Below, piece by piece: positions 24,219-26,632 of a DNA stretch of 26,632 nt. A model generated the notes under the pieces. The model did not search any database. It was given only the letters and a program-made list of their open reading frames with translations, and was not told the origin of the DNA. The stretch is from Flammeovirgaceae bacterium UBA5585 (GTDB lineage: Bacteria > Bacteroidota > Bacteroidia > Cytophagales > Cyclobacteriaceae): assembly GCA_002425185.1 (NCBI GenBank), contig DILT01000001.1:1-26632 (forward strand), in the 5' to 3' direction. Position numbers and translations under genes: made by a program. Position 1 is the first letter of the stretch, and every line of letters begins with the position of its first letter.

Positions 24219-24842
24219 TTATTGATATTCCTTAAAATCAATTTCCATCTTCATGGCCTGCAGCAGTTTGATTCTCTCAATCAACTTGTCTTTAACCGCC
24301 AGGCGAACAGTAACTTTCATGAATCCCCGTTCCGAAAAATCCTGATCCAGAATGTTCAGTTCAAAATCTTTTACCAGGCGCATGACTTCAGGCGAAAAGG
24401 TATAATCGTACATTAAATCCATTTCATGTCTGACCTCCTCAACCACAATCGAGGCCCTGCTTAAAGCATCCGCAGCCGCAGCCCGGTAGGCGTTTATCAA
24501 CCCGCCCACACCCAATTTTACTCCGCCAAAATAACGCACCACCACCACCAGCACATTGGTAATGTTGGCCGAACGAATTTGACCGAGAATGGGGTCACCG
24601 GCCGAGTGGTTGGGTTCACCATCATCAACTGCGCGAAACCGGCTTTTATCCGCACCCAACATCCAGGCATAGCAATGGTGGCGGGCATCAAAATATTTTT
24701 TGCGCAAGGCACCCAGGTGAGTTTTGATATCCTCCTCGGTTTTTACCGGGTACGCAAAAGCGAGGAATTTGCTTCCCTTATCCTTAAAAAGGCCTTCGGA
24801 GGGTTTTTCCAGTGTGCGAAAACTATGGTGCTGGGGATGCAA
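24219..24842 (-). CDS. yigZ: YigZ/IMPACT family protein (UPF0029), TTG start
   Basis: A 207-residue protein of the YigZ/IMPACT family, whose bacterial members are of uncertain function (an RNA- or translation-related role has been proposed). The UPF0029 signature is present: DDGEPNHSAGDPIL (73-86) and RYFGGVKLGVGGL (103-115). The C-terminal part (about 140-207) is an alpha/beta ferredoxin-like domain. The start codon appears to be TTG at 24842, because an in-frame TAA lies two codons upstream and no ATG precedes the conserved KPSEGLFKDKGSKF. It is divergent from the DUF2807 gene. A 7-base -7-like TACTTTG (24870-24864) and a 12-base palindrome sit just upstream. Confidence 0.85.
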   Translation of the reverse strand: MHPQHHSFRTLEKPSEGLFKDKGSKFLAFAYPVKTEEDIKTHLGALRKKYFDARHHCYAWMLGADKSRFRAVDDGEPNHSAGDPILGQIRSANITNVLVVVVRYFGGVKLGVGGLINAYRAAAADALSRASIVVEEVRHEMDLMYDYTFSPEVMRLVKDFELNILDQDFSERGFMKVTVRLAVKDKLIERIKLLQAMKMEIDFKEYQ

Positions 24843-24855
24843 CGTTTACATGTGA

Positions 24856-24870
24856 TTTGACGTCAAAGTA
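24856..24870. promoter_or_regulatory. Perfect palindrome overlapping the likely yigZ promoter
   Basis: TTTGACGTCAAA (24856-24867) is a perfect 12-base palindrome. On the minus strand it overlaps TACTTTG (24870-24864), a near match to the -7 box, 22 bases before the yigZ TTG start. A dimeric regulator bound here would block the promoter; no regulator gene is nearby, so the operator role is inferred. Confidence 0.4.
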
Positions 24871-24945
24871 AAGTATTCCGGGATAGTTCGTGCAACCTAT
24901 TATAAACCGGACGGTCTCTCTACTTGAAAACTGAAACATAAAACC

Positions 24946-25755
24946 ATGCAAAAACTTAGTATCGTAGTATTCCTGCTGATCGGTTCGCTAGCCTCGGCAC
25001 AAAACCGCGAAACTGTTAATGTTGAGCCTTTTAACAGGATTTCGTTTGGCGTATCCGGCAATGCTTACGTTAAGCAAGGATCAACACAACGTGTTGAAAT
25101 TGAAGGCAACAAAGAAACCCTGGAGAAAATTGAGGTAAAGGTGGAAGGCGGAAAGCTGGTTATCCGCTCAAAAGACCGTTGGGGCAGCTGGAGCTGGGGG
25201 AAAGAAGACCGTATTAGCGTGTACATTACCGCAAAAGATATTCGCGGGTTAAGTGTTAGCGGTTCAGGCGATATGGAAACCCAAACCAAAATTGTAACCG
25301 GTGACCTTGACCTGAAAGTAAGCGGCAGCGGATCGTTGAAGGCGGAAGTAGAAGCGAATAACCTCGATGCCAGCGTATCCGGCTCGGGAAGAATAAAATT
25401 ACGGGGCAAATGCAATAATATGGAAAGCGGTATAAGCGGCTCCGGTGATGTTGAAGCTGATATTGCCATCGCCAATAAACTGGACGTAAGTATTTCCGGC
25501 TCCGGAAAACTGATTGCCACCGGAAAGGCAAATAATGTCAAAACCAGCATCAGCGGTTCGGGAAGCATCCGTGCTGCAGAGTTTGAGGTCGAATCAGCCG
25601 ATATAAAAATTGCCGGATCGGGAAGTGTGGAGATTAATGTTAAAAGTGAACTGAATGCCAACATCAGCGGAAGCGGCAGTGTGCGTTACAAAGGCAACCC
25701 AAATCACGTTAATGCCAACAGCAGCGGAAGCGGCAAAGTGCGCAAGATATCGTAG
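24946..25755 (+). CDS. Head GIN domain (DUF2807) exported beta-solenoid protein
   Basis: Secreted protein of 269 residues with a signal peptide (1-19, LIGSLASAQ). It is recognised as DUF2807, a family common in Bacteroidota and generally thought to form a right-handed beta-solenoid. After a first beta domain (about 24-95), nine [SA]GSG turns start at 105, 126, 145, 164, 184, 203, 223, 241 and 260. Spacing is 18-21 residues, consistent with one solenoid coil each. No anchor or sorting domain is seen at the C terminus, so it may be periplasmic or extracellular. It stands alone with a terminator after it. Function is unknown; adhesion or matrix roles are guesses. Confidence 0.88.
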   Translation: MQKLSIVVFLLIGSLASAQNRETVNVEPFNRISFGVSGNAYVKQGSTQRVEIEGNKETLEKIEVKVEGGKLVIRSKDRWGSWSWGKEDRISVYITAKDIRGLSVSGSGDMETQTKIVTGDLDLKVSGSGSLKAEVEANNLDASVSGSGRIKLRGKCNNMESGISGSGDVEADIAIANKLDVSISGSGKLIATGKANNVKTSISGSGSIRAAEFEVESADIKIAGSGSVEINVKSELNANISGSGSVRYKGNPNHVNANSSGSGKVRKIS

Positions 25756-25801
25756 CGTAAAATTTAAGGAGTAAGACGTAAGCGTAAGAAAGAAAAGCAT
25801 G

Positions 25802-25826
25802 GCGGGGCGTAATGTCCCGCTTTTTT
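25802..25826 (+). terminator. Intrinsic terminator of the DUF2807 gene
   Basis: GCGGG (25802-25806) pairs with CCCGC (25816-25820) around a nine-base loop and is followed by six T (25821-25826). It lies 47 bases past the stop of the DUF2807 gene. Confidence 0.8.
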
Positions 25827-25829
25827 AAC

Positions 25830-25931
25830 GTCATGCCGGCCCTTGAGCCGGCATCTCATGGATGGTTTGGGATTGCGGATTAAACGCCTCCCTTTGCCGA
25901 AGCGGCTACGTGCAGGCAGGCCCGCGATGAC
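25830..25931. repeat. GTCAT-ended palindromic intergenic repeat
   Basis: A segment of about 102 bases begins GTCAT (25830-25834) and ends ATGAC (25927-25931), an inverted match. Its left end is a perfect 8-bp hairpin, ATGCCGGC (25833-25840) with GCCGGCAT (25847-25854), around CCTTGA. The right part is GC-rich (about 25880-25925) unlike the flanks. Elements with GTCATGCCGGC-type ends are widely scattered in bacterial intergenic regions, so this looks like a miniature mobile or REP-like element. It has no reading frame of note. Exact ends and copy number need a genome scan. Confidence 0.6.
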
Positions 25932-25979
25932 TAAATGCAGTTATAGGATATATTTTCGGACCATCGTTTTTGTTTATAA

Positions 25980-26632
25980 TTAACCAGCAGCCTTACCGTC
26001 TTTCAACAACCCCGTTACAATAAAAAACTGGGCAGCAATATAGGTGAGCATAATCCAAAACCCGGATAATGTAACAGGCTCTAAAAATTTATTTACCGCC
26101 AGCAAAGAATCTGAAATCATAAACAGAATAGCGCCACCAAATACAAAAGCAAAACTGGCGGATGATGTTCGGCCAAAGCGAAACAGGGCATTTAAAACCA
26201 TTACTGTAAGTACGCCTGCATAAATCAATACCGGAATGGCCAGGTCGCCCAGGGTAGGATAAAGCACCACTACCAAACCCGTACCGTATAATACAACCGG
26301 AAAGGCAAAGCGAATTCGCTGCAGTCCTTGCAAGGAACTTGTCTCATCATCGTTTCTGAATTGCCTGAAAACAAAAATGTAAAACACATGGGCGATCAGA
26401 AATGAAACAAGCCCAAGAATGAAAAACAACTCACCTTGCTTCATCAGCAACACATCGCCACCCCACGAAAAAACTAGTGCCAGCATTACCATAAATGAAG
26501 GTGCTCCTTTTTGTTCGCGAACCGAAAAGTAATAGTACCCCAGCAATACTAGCAGCAGAGCAGGTTTGGTTACCAGGTGCACGGTAGGTAGTGCTATCAG
26601 CTGTGTCAGCAACTCGCCTGCAGCCGCCAATG
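25980..26632 (-). CDS. YhhN/lysoplasmalogenase-like membrane protein, N-terminus cut by window edge
   Basis: At least 216 residues with about eight hydrophobic helices, recognised as the YhhN (TMEM86-like) family. Conserved acidic motifs are visible in FSWGGDVLLM and ISDSLLAVNKF. Human TMEM86B hydrolyses lysoplasmalogen; the bacterial substrate may be another lipid or unknown. The reading frame is open to the right edge. The TTG at 26630 is probably not the start, since relatives have 15-20 more N-terminal residues including the first membrane helix, so the gene very likely begins beyond the window. The GTCAT repeat lies just downstream of the stop. Confidence 0.85.
   Translation of the reverse strand, partial: LAAAGELLTQLIALPTVHLVTKPALLLVLLGYYYFSVREQKGAPSFMVMLALVFSWGGDVLLMKQGELFFILGLVSFLIAHVFYIFVFRQFRNDDETSSLQGLQRIRFAFPVVLYGTGLVVVLYPTLGDLAIPVLIYAGVLTVMVLNALFRFGRTSSASFAFVFGGAILFMISDSLLAVNKFLEPVTLSGFWIMLTYIAAQFFIVTGLLKDGKAAG

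Noticed and set aside
25065..25664. 199-residue minus-strand frame
   Set aside because: It is antisense to the DUF2807 gene and its length follows from the Ser/Gly-rich repeat codons; no promoter, start context or recognisable protein.
25100..25755. Possible CRISPR-like or tandem DNA repeat
   Set aside because: The repetition is at protein level (GSG turns); the DNA repeats are not identical and have no spacer pattern.
25756..25800. Triplicated GTAAG motif after the DUF2807 gene
   Set aside because: Only three short copies, likely chance or slippage, with no symmetry or position suggesting a function.

Overview
The window looks like a stretch of chromosome from a Bacteroidota bacterium, most likely order Cytophagales (Cyclobacteriaceae/Chryseolinea-like; inferred from gene content, not checked by search). 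Pointers are several families largely confined to this phylum (DUF5606, DUF6588, DUF4403, the SGSG-repeat DUF2807 'head GIN' protein, an OmpA protein with a PD40 propeller) and Bacteroidota-type promoters (TAnnTTTG -7 boxes, sometimes with a TTG about 19-21 bases upstream) ahead of several genes. Shine-Dalgarno sequences are mostly not obvious. No phage, insertion sequence, CRISPR array, tRNA or rRNA was seen.

Layout. 1-4871: menaquinone methyltransferase ubiE/menG (cut by the left edge), a PorE-like OmpA/PD40 envelope protein, then divergently engB (ribosome assembly GTPase), a DUF5606 protein, and class I fructose-1,6-bisphosphatase. 4948-6683: monofunctional aspartate kinase converging on a low-molecular-weight tyrosine phosphatase. 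6684-6920: a gene-poor gap with an inverted-repeat structure and a terminator-like hairpin that no annotated gene explains (candidate small RNA). 6921-11695: an enoyl-CoA hydratase/AI-2E-type permease pair, then a PAS-GAF-PAS-PAS histidine kinase that overlaps a single-domain response regulator. 11727-14321: two leftward envelope genes (DUF4403, DUF6588). 14462-16617: Kdo transferase waaA overlapping the ribosome GTPase rsgA. 16620-19519: a leftward four-gene cluster (hotdog-like DUF4442, Mpo1-like DUF962, FemAB/GNAT-like transferase, family 2 glycosyltransferase). 19604-22927: a possible 26-residue membrane peptide, a saccharopine-dehydrogenase-family enzyme, an NhaC antiporter and a DEDDy 3'-5' exonuclease. 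22979-24842: YigZ/IMPACT and a Tet-type efflux MFS transporter. 24946-26632: the DUF2807 protein, its terminator, a GTCAT-ended palindromic repeat and a YhhN/lysoplasmalogenase-like membrane protein cut by the right edge.

Most of this is housekeeping and envelope biology, packed tightly: three convergent pairs are separated by only 1-2 bases and several co-directional pairs overlap. The least explained parts are (i) the DUF4442-Mpo1-FemAB-GT2 cluster, which could be a lipid or glycan tailoring pathway, (ii) the 6.7-6.86 kb orphan hairpin region, (iii) the tiny membrane ORF at 19604, and (iv) the perfect palindrome between yigZ and the DUF2807 gene. I did not find strong evidence for a wholly new system; the lipid cluster is the best candidate.
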